A stretch of DNA of 64,000 nt from Siphonodentalium dalli. Its lineage: Eukaryota; Mollusca; Scaphopoda; Gadilida; Siphonodentaliidae. The notes under the pieces were generated by a model that saw nothing but the letters and a program-made list of their open reading frames with translations, was not told the DNA's origin and ran no database searches. Location of the stretch: positions 149,049,819 through 149,113,818 of the forward strand of contig CP136064.1 of the NCBI GenBank assembly GCA_032622095.1. The letters run 5' to 3'. A program made the translations under genes and the position numbers. Shown piece after piece: positions 1 to 10,740 of the stretch (positions within the stretch are counted from its first letter, which is position 1; every line of letters begins with the position of its first letter).

Positions 1-1521
1 TTCCAACCCATGTTTAAAGATAAATTATGACTACTAAAATTATTTTAAATGTACAGGCTTATAAATTGGACCAATACAGATCATTACTCAATAGAAGGGG
101 GCTCTTAATTTCAATATTTACCCCAAAAAATTTCTTTTATAGCACGATATCAGGGGGAGGGTGTCTTACGAGGAAAACATTTAACTGAAAAAAATTAAAA
201 AATTGCATTGTTGTTTTTGACATTCAATTATAGCTGCGATGTCAACGTCAGCTCATTTAATTCTTCTGGTGCTTAAATGATACGAATATTGAAAGATAAA
301 CAGATTTGCTGTATTTTTGTTTGGCGCATGTTCATCGTTGATTGATGTTCATCGTTGGGTAGAATGGATCTTGGATTACTAACCATGCACCGATATAATG
401 AAAAGCTGAGTAATTGAACATAACATGCTAATTATTACAAAACAAGTATTCATCTTTGAGATGATAACATTTTAATTCGGGATTACTGTTTCTGCACCGT
501 CCCTATATACGTGCCTGCTCTATATATCATGGAAGTATACATGTGTTTCATATATACTGCAATGACGTACAACATGAAGATATATATACGGTAGTACGGT
601 TCATATTGCATAAGGTATGTGCAGGAGGGGGGGGGGTAAATATATATATGCCGTATAGGTACGGCGTATAAGGGTAGTGCGGTTGGGGTGTGGTGGAGCA
701 GCGAACGCATACAAGCCCATGTGTTTTTGCCAGTTGCAAAGAACACATGTATTTTATCAGTTCAATTACTTGTTATTGGTTAATGGAACAGACTGCAGAT
801 GGAAAATTATATAATTAATACAGAGATTGGGCGACCGTTTAGTCATCTAGCCGCGGCTAGTCACAACGTGAGCGAATAAACTGCTCCCGGTGTGATGGGT
901 CCCTAAATTAAAAAACCAAAAAATGTCAATCTTGTATCCTGGAGCCCCCACCCCGTTTGTTGAACTTATTATCTGGACATTTCCCTCCAATAAATAGGAC
1001 TCCTTTTAGAGAATATAATTTGTATAGAAAGGGTTAAATCCTCAAACGGCGGCAGTGTTGAGTATATCATATCATGCGGAAATTACCAAATTTTAATACG
1101 AGATGGAATTATTCAGTATAAGAGTGAACTTGGATGGAGAAGTTATATACGCTTTTGTCGCATATACCAGTGTTGACATTGACACTCTTGCTACATATGG
1201 CTGGTTTTAGAACAATTGATTTGAAAGTCACTTTGTCTGTTAAATTGTTAGAACTACTATACACGTACATATGTATTCAGTATGTTTAGCGAAAAGTTAA
1301 CAACCAGAAAATATTATGATGATTTATATACCATTTTATTTATATTTATGTTCACCAACGAATGACAATTCCGCCAACATACTCCGTGTATGTTTGTACG
1401 GCAGCATTTTCGATTATGAATTTTCTCATGAGTTCACTGAAAAGTTAGACGAAATTCGGAATATTTCGTGTCTCTGTGTGTAGGGCTTTGCGAACACCTG
1501 TTCTCCAATCGGCATTAGTTG

Positions 1522-1584
<63 letters not shown>

Positions 1585-4003
1585 TACGTATTTCTTGTGA
1601 ATTATAGGTCCCAATAAATATATATAAACTAAAGCTATACACACGCAGGTTCTTATTATGTACGAGTTTAACCTTGAGTGAAATCTTCATTACATTATGT
1701 ATTTACATTTGAAGTCACGATTCCGGGTATATAGGTGATATAACTCAGAAATAAAGCAGTAGATATTAAACGAACATGTCTCATTTAAAATTGAACATCC
1801 AAATGATGTCGAAGTATTTTGGAAGGCGGGATAAAATATGTCGACAAATGCGTGAAAATATAAAGTCCATTATTGTATCCCCAATCAGAACTGGACCTGG
1901 ATGTAACAAAACCGAGCAGAATTTTAAGTTTCAAACCTAGCCGGGGTTTTAAACTCAACTATATACACATGTTTGCGCGGCTTGTTGTTATGACTTTAAC
2001 CTAGTGCGGAATCAATGTTTTCAGAAATCAAATTCTTCATTACAATTATATATATATACGTTTGAACTCCGGATCCGGGTAGGTGATATCACTCAGAATG
2101 AAAACACTTGATAATAATATCCTGCCAATAAACGAATACAGATACACAAGTATATGCACGGATCCTACATATATAATTGTTTGTGTTCGTTTTTGTTTTC
2201 AATTTTTTTAATAAGATAGCCATATTAGCGTATCTGTTGCTTTGAAACAATTAATAAAATAAATAATGATTACAGTAATGATAAAACTACCAGTCTACTG
2301 ATCTTCTGGGTCTTAACCGGGCTTAATTTGATGCACTGATTCCACTATCAAATCAAAGGAAGCCAACACAATTTGACACCAAACGATGCATGTATTCAAA
2401 TCTCAAGTTTCCAAATCAATATGTGTGTTTGAAAAAGTTTACATTACAATTACCCTGAACGACCGATTCATTGTTAAAACACATGTGCCAGATAAACGAG
2501 GAGTTTTATTTTTTGCGGAATATATCAAATAAATGGATATAAAATTCTATATTTAACAAAATAATTTTTCAAAGTGGCATCTTTCAGCCAGTGGAGAATA
2601 CTACCAAAGTTACAATTAGTATAAATTTTGACTCACTCATGGAAATCTCAAAACAAATATATAATTAGCACAAAGTAAATCAGAATGCAAGTTAAAATGC
2701 TCTTTATTTGTATCAATATAAGGCAAGAAAAGCACAACAGCTCTTTAAAATTATGAGAAAAGATCGCGGTACATGGTTTATAATTATGTTCTTTTGACTC
2801 AGGAAGAAAGTTTACACATGCGTATAGTATGCATGAATGGTCAGTGTATCCATAACTAATTCAATTATCTATTCGAAGAACGATATAGGAGCAAACCATC
2901 GGAAGACATTTTCGAACATTGCAAATCATTTTGGAGAAATAGGTTTTTCCCTATAAGATCGGGCAATATTTCCTGCACCGACGAGAATTAACATCTAGAA
3001 TATATTTAGATATTTTTTGCGTACCCTAGTATAATGGAACCACTTGCAACGTGTGCAATAAGTAATGCATATCACTTATATTACACATGTTGGGCCCTAT
3101 GGTAGAAAACCCATGCAATCCTTTTAATTAGATAATTCCTTTGTAATTTTCCAAATTTGTGATGCAAAATTCGTGTTTTATAGTATTCGACTGAATTTCT
3201 GCCAGTGTATTTCTTTCATTGTTGATTGGGATTAAGCACAGATATAACTCTTAATTTACAACATGCTTCGACGAGATATTAATTTATATGGTCTTTTCGG
3301 CGAGGTATTGGATTGGAGGTAAATAAATAAATAATTATCTATTTACTGGGATTCACCTCAGTGAGAATTATTTGCAATGAACAGATGTTTGTGGAAAACT
3401 ATAGACACATGCCCGACTCAAATCGCCGTATTTATAATTGTATATTTATAATAAGGTCCTGTTGTTGTGGACATCCGATACTCAAATATAGACGCTACAC
3501 AAGAACATACCCAATATCTCTTAAATTTTCAATTCTGATATGCAGTGTGCATGTGATTGTATACAGGCCCTACTGTCATAAGTCTAAAATACCATTTAAT
3601 TTATTCGTTGATTTCATTTTTTTCTAGAGACGGTCATATATCATATTTGTTGAATATCCTTCTGTGCATTTAGGGTGGAGCAAAGCCCTATATATAACAC
3701 ATTTTAGACATATGTCGTTCTATCTGTGATTTCTTAGCTAAGATAGCGATACTCCGAGGCTATAGAAAAAAATACCATTTTCTAAATATAAATTTTCTAC
3801 TCCCCGTATTATATAAAACAAATTTCATAAATATCAAAAGTTCTGTTAACTGAAAAATGTTTTACTGAATTTGAAACTTTTTCGATATATAATTCTCACA
3901 TCTACAAGCTTGAAGTTTCTAACGATGTATGTGTGTCTTTTAAAGTGACCCGCGTGTATGGTCAATTTCATTCTAAATGAGTTGAAATAAACACAATACG
4001 TAC
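1..4003 (-). other. Tbx2/3 intron 1 (partial; continues beyond the left edge)
   Basis: On the minus strand this follows the donor of the T-box exon at 4004-4428. I looked for the next T-box exon, which should begin with an arginine then methionine-phenylalanine-proline, among the open frames and found none. The acceptor therefore probably lies outside the window and the intron exceeds 4.0 kb. The stretch is AT-rich, with one long TA microsatellite, a 10-base G run at 627-636, and no transposon I can name. Enhancers may lie here, but nothing in the sequence alone identifies one. Confidence 0.6.
1524..1581. repeat. (TA)n microsatellite
   Basis: Uninterrupted alternating A and T for about 58 bases. 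It creates an open frame of alternating Tyr and Ile on the minus strand that is not a gene. Confidence 0.95.
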
Positions 4004-4008
4004 CTTCC
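3998..4008 (-). promoter_or_regulatory. Splice donor of the Tbx2/3 first coding exon
   Basis: On the minus strand the sequence reads GGAAG then GTACGT, a near-consensus donor. The intron starts with GT at 4003-4002 and the exon ends at 4004. It splits the codon of the final arginine after two bases (phase 2). Reading through would add only nine unrelated residues and a stop, which supports splicing here. Confidence 0.8.
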
Positions 4009-4428
4009 AGATTTCGTTATGACCATCTCCGTCTGGTGGTTATGAAAATCGTCCCATAATTCCTTGCCTTCCATTTCAACTTGCGGATCGTCCTTGATGT
4101 CGTTATCCTGCAATGCCTCTGATTGTCCAAGGGCCCTTAGTCCGGGGTGAGCCGCCATCCCTGTGGAAAGCATCGCCGACGGATGTAGCACACCGTGCGG
4201 AAGTTTTGGTAGCAAAGATGTCGGAAATGTTTGGTTCGACAAGGATAGTCCGGTAAGAAAAGAACTCTGGGACAAAAGAGGCCCGACCCCAAAATCCGGG
4301 GGTCGGGGCAGAAAATATGGGTGGCACGGTAAAACATCTGCGTGAGTACCCGGAAAAATCATTTCTCCTCCGTACTTTGTGTAGTGTGATAAAGTCCTCA
4401 AAGTGTTGATATCTCTGTTATCTGTCAT
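4004..4428 (-). CDS. Tbx2/3: T-box transcription factor Tbx2/3, first coding exon
   Basis: Tbx2/3 proteins are nuclear DNA-binding regulators, mostly repressors, of animal patterning. What is seen: the exon's last residues read DDPQVEMEGKELWDDFH, then TEMVITKSGR, which is the start of the T-box domain. The N-terminus carries HPYFLPRPPDF, which resembles the family's HPFL-x-HR-x-PDF segment, and upstream of it FPGT, as in vertebrate TBX3. Tbx4/5, Tbx1 and Tbx20 differ at the KELW...TEM positions or lack that N-terminal segment. Start: the first ATG after an in-frame stop (4522-4524) is at 4428 (MTDNRD); an ATG at 4362 (MIFPGT) better matches the family N-terminus and could be the real start. 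The exon is about 142 codons and intact, with a proper donor. The rest of the T-box is off the left edge. FHNHQ, where relatives have FHK-x-G, is a mild divergence. I am confident of T-box and fairly confident of Tbx2/3. Confidence 0.85.
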
Positions 4429-4524
4429 TGGGTTGATATCGCTCTGTATCACTTGAACTACCGCTCGCGTGTTTTGATTGCCATCGCTAGCCAATGAAAT
4501 AAATGTGGAGGAGTGGCCCAATTA
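4429..4524 (-). other. 5' leader of Tbx2/3, in frame with the exon
   Basis: The reading frame stays open upstream of the first ATG as far as a stop whose complement is at 4522-4524. There is no ATG in this part, so translation cannot start earlier in the same exon. It is probably 5' UTR. I see no convincing TATA box or initiator, and the transcription start is unknown. Confidence 0.45.
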
Positions 4525-4799
4525 TGCCCTGATTTATTTATGTACATTTCTAGCTCATAAAGATCCTTAGCACACAGCGAACATAATAGTCAAGCCACAA
4601 TATGACAGATGAAAATAATCAGATGAAAGTGGTTGGCGATCCTTGTGATGTAGGCCATGTGCCCCATTAGCCGTTTGTCGAACCGGAGTCACACACCGTG
4701 AGACTGGCGTCGGGCTCACGTCAAAATTCCACTTCTAATTCAAAGCTATTTCTCTGCAGACACTTGCTGCGCATGTGCATATTTTACACATTTGGATTC

Positions 4800-4895
4800 A
4801 TGTGGGTAAAACTGATTGCAACATTGATCGTGATAGTTCTTTCTTTTTTGGCAGATGCATATTGTGCCCCCGACTTATGTGCTGATCGAAATTAA
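4800..4895 (+). CDS. Possible 31-residue secreted micropeptide or signal-peptide exon
   Basis: From the ATG at 4800 the frame reads MWVKLIATLIVIVLSFLADA, then YCAPDLCADRN and a stop. The shape is that of a signal peptide: a lysine near the start, about 13 hydrophobic residues, and a small-residue cleavage zone near ADA. The frame is also open upstream to 4698. It lies divergent from, and about 370 bases upstream of, the Tbx2/3 start. The product is not recognised, no clear donor follows, and a frame this short can arise by chance. Confidence 0.15.
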   Translation: MWVKLIATLIVIVLSFLADAYCAPDLCADRN

Positions 4896-5515
4896 GATTG
4901 CCAAAGTGTATAGGTATACGATACATCATCAATCTCATAATGTTTTTCAGTGTTCGCTATTGAGATCGTATTGCTAGTTTTTGTTCCAGGGATTAAAATA
5001 ATAGGTCGATAAAAACATTAATCGTCTACGGACTTGAAATTCGGTTTATTGAAGTGGAAATTTAGAAACAAAAGAGTTAATGCAGAAAGGATCGTTCACT
5101 GTGCATGTTAATAAACAGCCAGACCTGTACCGACAGGGGACGAAAGTTTTATCAATTTGTTTTTGCTGATTTCAACTTTCTGAACAGACGCACTTGTTTT
5201 TCCATATCAAAATATAATTAATATCAACAACGAGTGTTAGGCCTACTTGTAAATATATAGTCTATTCCTGATATGCCAAAAGAGCGTTTGTCTCTCTTCT
5301 GTTCCAAAAATTTGGGAAATTTCTGTGACTTTTGGCAAGTTGTTCTGTTTTATTTTTAAAGTATGTTGAGCATGTATATAATTCTATATGTTGTAATTCT
5401 TCTCCCTCATTCCAAATAACGTATAGAAATAATTTGGCTTGTTAAAAAAAATTAAAAAGTAGCTGTGAATATATCAATGTGTCTGCATCGAAATAATATT
5501 CAAATGACTTCTCAA
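4896..5515. other. No recognisable feature
   Basis: AT-rich unique-looking sequence between the Tbx2/3 upstream flank and the first MITE. No long open frame, RNA gene or repeat was seen. Confidence 0.5.
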
Positions 5516-5992
5516 TTAAAGGTACTCAACCCGATAAAACTCCTCTCAATTACTATTTCAATGGCTTCGGGGGTCAAAAATATTTGATTCGAGTCGAGGA
5601 AGTCACCCATCAAAGCTCAGATTTGTTAGATATCGATTTTAGAAATATATTATTTTTCATTATCGGGAATACTATCTGGCCCAGAACTCAGTAAAAATTG
5701 CGTTAAAATTACCACTTGATTTTAGAGTTATTCATCCTTGTCTGTTTGAATAGATTTTGAGTACACATCCAGAGCAGATTACGGCAGTTATTAGTACTAA
5801 TCTCGAGAACATAACAAATTTGAAAAATCAATATCTAATAACTCTGAGCTTTGTTTGATGGGTTCCTCGACTCGAATCAAATATTTTTTACCCCCAAAGC
5901 CAAAGAAATAGTAATATAGGACCCTCTGATCGGATTGTTGTTGTTGGAATCTGTTGAGATGGGGACCCCCTTTACGGGTTGAGTACCTTTAA
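5516..5992. mobile_element. TTAA-flanked MITE, copy A (469 bp)
   Basis: The element at 5520-5988 begins AGGTACTCAACCCG and ends with the reverse complement. It is bounded by TTAA at 5516-5519 and 5989-5992. The inverted similarity extends more than 100 bases inward (GATTCGAGTCGAGGAA on the left, its complement on the right). There is no coding capacity. TTAA targets are used by the Kolobok/T2 and piggyBac superfamilies; the TTAAAGG edge recalls T2-type MITEs, which is an inference. The copy at 58623-59091 has the same length in inverted orientation and differs at about four positions by eye. Confidence 0.85.
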
Positions 5993-6379
5993 GTGGAATA
6001 TTTCTGAGAATGGAATGTCCTGAATAGCAACACATCTTATTGTTTCTATATTATGTAATTGTATCTATTGTTGTATATATCGTCTCCATTGAATGGAGGA
6101 ATAAACAACCTCTCTCTCTCTCTCTCTTTGATTCCACGATTTTGACAATTTTCGGGAATCGAAATAGGTCGATAAATACACAACGTGCTTATGTGGATTA
6201 TACGTTCTCTCACTTACCGAATCGAAAGTAATTATTCAGGTGTTTCAACTTTCCGCACAAAGACTGTCTATTGTTACTTGCCAAACCTTTTATTTTTCTG
6301 AGGGAGTCCGCGTATATAAGCATTTTATATATAGTTCATATCGACGAGTCCGCTGACAAAAAAAAAATATAAACGGCAC

Positions 6380-6821
6380 TTAAAGGTACTCAATCCGATC
6401 AGACGATCCCCATATATCCAAGTTACAACAAGAACAACATTTCTTCAAAATACGCCTTAGTTATCAGAATCGATTAATTACAACAAAATAATGTTAACAC
6501 CACTGTCAACTATATGGTATACAATTTCCAAAAACGTGTCATTTATCAACATGTTGTTCAACGAAATATGGCCGTATTATCACTGGATTATCACGAAATT
6601 TGGCCACTTGATTTTAGAGTTATCCATCCTCATCCGCAATTTTGTCCGAGGCCGTCGCCTTGGCGATTTTTTTCCAGTCCACAAATAAGTACATATCTCG
6701 AGAAATAATATGTTCAAAAATCGATATCTGAGCTTTGATGTGTGGGTTCCTCGACTCGAATCAAATATTTTTTACCCCCGAAGCCAAAGAAATAGTAATT
6801 TGGGAGCGTTAATTCGGATTA
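6380..6821. mobile_element. TTAA MITE, copy B (right end lost)
   Basis: The left edge TTAA plus AGGTACTCAATCCGATCAGA is at 6380-6403. The body matches the 56689-57117 copy more than the 469-bp subfamily, including a shared segment on Tyr-like TATATGGTAT sequence near the middle. On the right it stops at CGGATT near 6821 and lacks the terminal GAGTACCTTTAA. It is therefore an older, truncated copy. Confidence 0.75.
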
Positions 6822-7603
6822 TGCAGTCTTCGAGAAATGGCAGGTCCCATGCAGGTTAATCGGAATCCTGTTCAGCGGGGTGTCACTTTGCTCCATGCCA
6901 CATTCATTCATGCGAAGCATGATTACGATAGATACAAACTTCTATCCGAGAAATATATACTATATCCGGTGCGATGTTCTACATCGCATCATATATAGGT
7001 CGCGGTAAATTTCTATCACAGATATAGAGGATATCTAATAAGTCGTAACTATATACGAAATTTATTAACCGACTGCATTAAATTCGATTCGGGCCGAGCT
7101 TTAGAGAGGCTCGAGTCGAATTTAGTGGACGAGGTTAATAAATTTCGTATAGAATTGCGACGATCCTTTTTTTTGTTTATCACATAAGCATTTTTGGCAA
7201 GGAAAACGATCTCGAAATGGCTGGGGTTAAAACAAATTAATATTATTTCCTTATCACAACCAAAGAGGAAGTAAAGACACCTTCAAGAAAAAATATAGTT
7301 CTATTTTAAATGTGTCTTTTCATATTGACAAAATTTCAGTCACCCTCATCACCCTCATCACTATCTTATATAGTCAATACTAAATAACCCAACATAAATT
7401 GAATATCATAATTATATTATAATTAACATAATAATACCAATTATTAATATCATTGCGCTTAGCTCTTACCTCATTGTGCGTGCCGATATATAACACACGC
7501 GTGAGTCCCACTAAAAATATGATGCCGGCCGGGTTTAGGGGCTAATTATGTGATAAAACATTGCACGAACCAACGCATGCATGTTCAGACTGATACGCAT
7601 GCA
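6822..7603. other. AT-rich spacer with a 100-bp imperfect palindrome
   Basis: No gene is visible. At 7052-7151 the arms ATACGAAATTTATTAAC and GTTAATAAATTTCGTAT pair, and a second block of complementarity sits inside (AAATTCGA with TCGAATTT, GGCCGAGC with GGCTCGAG). A shorter hairpin, GCGATG with CATCGC, lies near 6971-6987. Confidence 0.6.
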
Positions 7604-7680
7604 GCTAAACTCTCGGCGAAAGGGCTTCCCTTTAAGGATATCCTCGTATATATAGCTGAGGTGGTTGAGTCGTGGATATC
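7604..7680 (+). mobile_element. SINE fragment (head only)
   Basis: Contains CTCGGCGAAAGGGCTTCC and then GCTGAGGTGGTTGAGTCGTG, matching the head and A-box region of the SINE at 18357. The B-box and body are missing; it breaks off at about 7680 into another repeat. Confidence 0.6.
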
Positions 7681-8020
7681 ATCATTTACGCCACCGGTGT
7701 AAGATGTTTTGGAAATTTTAATAATGTGTGAACCAATGGGCGAATGCATTCTGGGTAATTAGGTAGTTTCGCACCTGACTCAATCGTACCGATAGAATCA
7801 CATATGGCTGAAATTGTAAACTTAACGCCACCGGTGTAATATGTTCTTGAAAATATGACTCAATCGTACCGATAGTGTCACGTACAGGCTGAAATTGTAA
7901 GCTTAAAGCCACCGGTGTAATATGTTCTTGAAAATATAAATAATCTGATAGCCTGAAAATAATGTATAACCCATTGAGAGCCCCTGGTGTAGTGAAGTGA
8001 ATTATGGGTAATTTTAATTG
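7681..8020. repeat. Degenerate tandem repeat of about 80 bp
   Basis: GACTCAATCGTACCGATAG occurs at 7777 and 7857, and CCACCGGTGTAA recurs three times (near 7690, 7829 and 7909). The two central copies are nearly identical over 80 bases; the outer copies are diverged. Confidence 0.75.
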
Positions 8021-8102
8021 GAGTGCGCATGCCCATTCTGTTGGAGTATAATCGCCATATTTTACAGACAATGTGTTTGTTCCGATGCATGTATCGTCTG
8101 TT

Positions 8103-8231
8103 CACTCCCGGAGATTGCTGCGCGGGTATCCTGATCACGCAAATTAAATCGCGGAGGTCCCCTAAATGGGCAAAATATGTTGATTTTAATGAGGGAACGG
8201 GTGCGTATATGTCAATAATCTCCGGGAGTGT
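8103..8231. repeat. Small inverted-repeat element
   Basis: CACTCCCGGAGATT near 8104 is repeated inverted as AATCTCCGGGAGTG near 8217. There are about 100 bases between the arms and no coding content. No clear target duplication was seen. Confidence 0.4.
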
Positions 8232-8361
8232 GTGAGGGTGTGCGTGTGTGTATATATATACCGCAGAATCAAAGAGCAATAAATGATAGACGCACTCGGG
8301 AGCCTGCATCTGGGCATCAATAAAGATGCTGACATTATGGCCAAATGGTTATATATATATA

Positions 8362-8700
8362 CTAGCAGGTGGACCCGACTTTTTCGGCGAATTGCGCGAT
8401 TTGACCTTGAATTGTCCATTTTGAAGGTCAAGGTCAGGTGGGGTCACGATTTGACACGTCCAAAACACTGCCCGGACAAAAGTACCCGACAAAAGTACCC
8501 GTCGAAATCCATCATTCACCAAATTTGACCTCGGCACGTGAAAATTTGACCTCGGATCTGAAAATTAATAGGCATATGCCACTTCTTGGCCGAAAATACC
8601 CCCACATACCAAGTTTCATCGAAATCGAGTCGGCCGTTTTAGAGTTCATCGCAATCACACACACATACACACACACAGATCTTCCAAAATATATAATAGA
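8362..8700 (-). mobile_element. Helitron-like non-autonomous unit, family B
   Basis: Read on the minus strand it starts TCTATTATATATTTTGG at 8700 and ends CTAG at 8365-8362, followed by T. A CCGA/TCGG stem lies just before the CTAG. An ACAC-type simple repeat sits near its 5' end. It abuts the next unit at 8700/8701 with no spacer. TC start, CTAG end and a subterminal hairpin are Helitron hallmarks. No Rep/helicase is present. Confidence 0.55.
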
Positions 8701-9264
8701 CTAGCCGATGAGCCCGACGTTGTCCGGGCTATTCAAAAACCAAATTTAAAGTCTATAGCTCTACCCGTTTCCGAGATCTGGTCTGCGCATGCGCGAAGCT
8801 GGCATCGCACGGGCTCGGCGACCCGATAAAATTCGTATCCGGGGCAAGATACATTCACATACCAAATTTCAAGTCGATAGCTCCACCCGTTTCCGATATC
8901 TCGTCTGCGCATGCACCAAATTTCAAGTCGATAGCTCTACCCGTTTCCGAGATCTGGTCTGCGCATACGCGAAGCTGGTGTCGCATGGGCTAGGCGACCC
9001 GATAAAATTCGTATCCGGGGCAAGATACATTCACATACCAAATTTCAAGTCGATAGCTCCACCGTTTCCGAGATCTCGACTGCGCATGCGCTGCATGGGC
9101 GTCGCACGGGCTCGCCAATACCACAACGACGACCACCTGGTCAAACTACACACACATACCAAGTTTCGTCCCGATCGGTCGAGAATCGTAGATTTGTATA
9201 AATGACATACATACATACAGACAGACATACAGGCAAACAGAGGTCTTCAAAATATATATATAGA
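8701..9264 (-). mobile_element. Helitron-like unit 1 of the minus-oriented array
   Basis: The 3' end is CTAG at 8704-8701, preceded on the minus strand by CATCGG and the hairpin AGCCCG-(8)-CGGGCT. The 5' end is TCTATATATATATTTTGAAG at 9264. The body holds about three 122-bp core modules (AAATTTCAAGTCGATAGC ... GAGATCTCGTCTGCGCATG), then an ACAG-type tetranucleotide tract. The organisation matches HINE/DINE-1 or bivalve 'pearl' type elements (established knowledge); the assignment here is an inference. Confidence 0.7.
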
Positions 9265-9711
9265 CTAGCCGATGAGCCCGACGTTGTCCGGGCTATTCAA
9301 AAACCAAATTTCAAGTCGATAGCTCTACCCAGCCCGACGTTGTCCGGCTATTCAAAAACCAAATTTCAAGTCGATAGCTCTACCCGTTTCCGAGATCTGG
9401 TCTGCGCATGCGCGAAGCTGGCGTCACACGGGCTCGGCGACCCGATAAAATTCGTATCCGGGGCAAGATACATTCACATTCCAAATTTCAAGTCGATAGC
9501 TCCACCCGTTTCCGAGATATCGTCTGCGCATGCGCGAATCGGGCGCCGCACGGGCTCGCCAATACGATAACGTCCACCGCCTGGTCAAACTACACACACG
9601 TACCAAGTTTGGTCCCGATCGGTCGAGAATCGTAGATTTGTATAAATGACAAACATACAGACAAACATACAGACAAACATACAGACAGAGGTCTTCAAAA
9701 TATATATGAGA
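9265..9711 (-). mobile_element. Helitron-like unit 2 of the minus-oriented array
   Basis: Same termini and order as its neighbours, with two core modules plus a short partial duplication of the 3' end near 9329-9360. It joins unit 1 at 9264/9265 and unit 3 at 9711/9712 without spacer bases. Open frames here are shadows of the repeat. Confidence 0.7.
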
Positions 9712-10293
9712 CTAGCCGATGAGCCCGACGTTGTCCGGGCTATTCAAAAACCAAATTTCAAGTCGATAGCTCTACTCAGCCCGACGTTGTCCAGGCTATT
9801 CAAAAACCAAATTTCAAGTCGATAGCTCTACCCGTTTCCGAGATCTCGTCTGCGCATGCGCGAAGCTGGCGTCACACGGGCTCGGCGACCCGATAAAATT
9901 TGTATCCGTGGCAAGATACATTCACATACCAAATTTCAAGTCGATAGATCCACCCGTTTCCGAGATCTCGTCTGCGCATGCGCGAAGCTGGCGTCACACG
10001 GGATCGGCGACCAGATAAAATTCGTATCCGGGGCAAGATACATTCACATACCAAATTTCAAGTCGATAGCTCCACCCGTTTCCGAGATATCGTCTGCGCA
10101 TGCGCGAAGCGGGCGCCGCACGGACTCGCCAATACGACAACGTCCACCGCCTGGTCAAACTACACACACGTACCAAGTTTGGTCCCGATCGTTCGAGAAT
10201 CGTAGATTTGTATAAATGACAAACATACAGACAAACATACAGACAAACATACAGACAAACATACAGACAGAGGTCTTCAAAATATATATGAGA
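9712..10293 (-). mobile_element. Helitron-like unit 3 of the minus-oriented array
   Basis: Three core modules (ATG-containing starts at 9856, 9978 and about 10099, spaced 122 bases) and an ACAA/ACAG tetranucleotide tract at 10219-10270. Its 5' end reads TCTCATATATATTTTGAAG at 10293 on the minus strand. The flank there is an A run on the plus strand, so the canonical A|T insertion context is not seen. Confidence 0.7.
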
Positions 10294-10436
10294 AAAAAAA
10301 AATATATATCCTATATATTTTGATACAATCTGTATTCGAGAGACAAACCACATACTCCGGACCTCAATGATATGATTGTGAATGAGTATTGATATACCCC
10401 ACTAAACTTTGACAAACACCAGTAATGGTGTGTAGA

Positions 10437-10518
10437 TAATTTACATATCTCTCTTATATATTTTGATACAATCTATCTAATTTACATATCTCTCTTATAT
10501 ATTTTGATACAATCTATC
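10437..10518. repeat. Tandem duplication of about 41 bp
   Basis: ACATATCTCTCTTATATATT followed by TTGATACAATCTATCT occurs twice in direct order. It lies between the two oppositely oriented Helitron-like arrays and flows into the 5' end of the next unit. Confidence 0.75.
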
Positions 10519-10740
10519 TGTTTGTCTGTCTGTCATTTATACAAATCTACGATTCTCCACCGATCGAGACCAAACTTCCTATCTAGGGGTAAAATCCCAC
10601 GGACACGGTCGTTGTCGTATTGGCGAGCCCGTGCGACGCCCGTGCAGCGCATGCGCAGACGAGATCTCGGAAACGGGTGGAGCTATCGACTTGAAATTTG
10701 GTTTTTGAATAGCCCGGACAACGTCGGGCTCATCGGCTAG
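10490..10740 (+). mobile_element. Helitron-like unit 4 (plus-oriented, short)
   Basis: Runs from TCTCTTATATATTTTGAT through a GTCTGTCTGTC tract and one core module to CATCGGCTAG at 10740. It is shorter than the others because it has one core module, and it points opposite to units 1-3. Confidence 0.65.

Noticed and set aside
1445-1690. Open frame with a long Ile-Tyr repeat
   Set aside because: It is the translation of the TA microsatellite at 1524-1581.
4004-4428. Tbx4/5, Tbx1 or Tbx20 identity for the T-box exon
   Set aside because: The TEMVITKSGR end with DDP-x-V upstream and the HPYFLPRPPDF segment fit Tbx2/3 better than the others as I recall them; an alignment is still needed.
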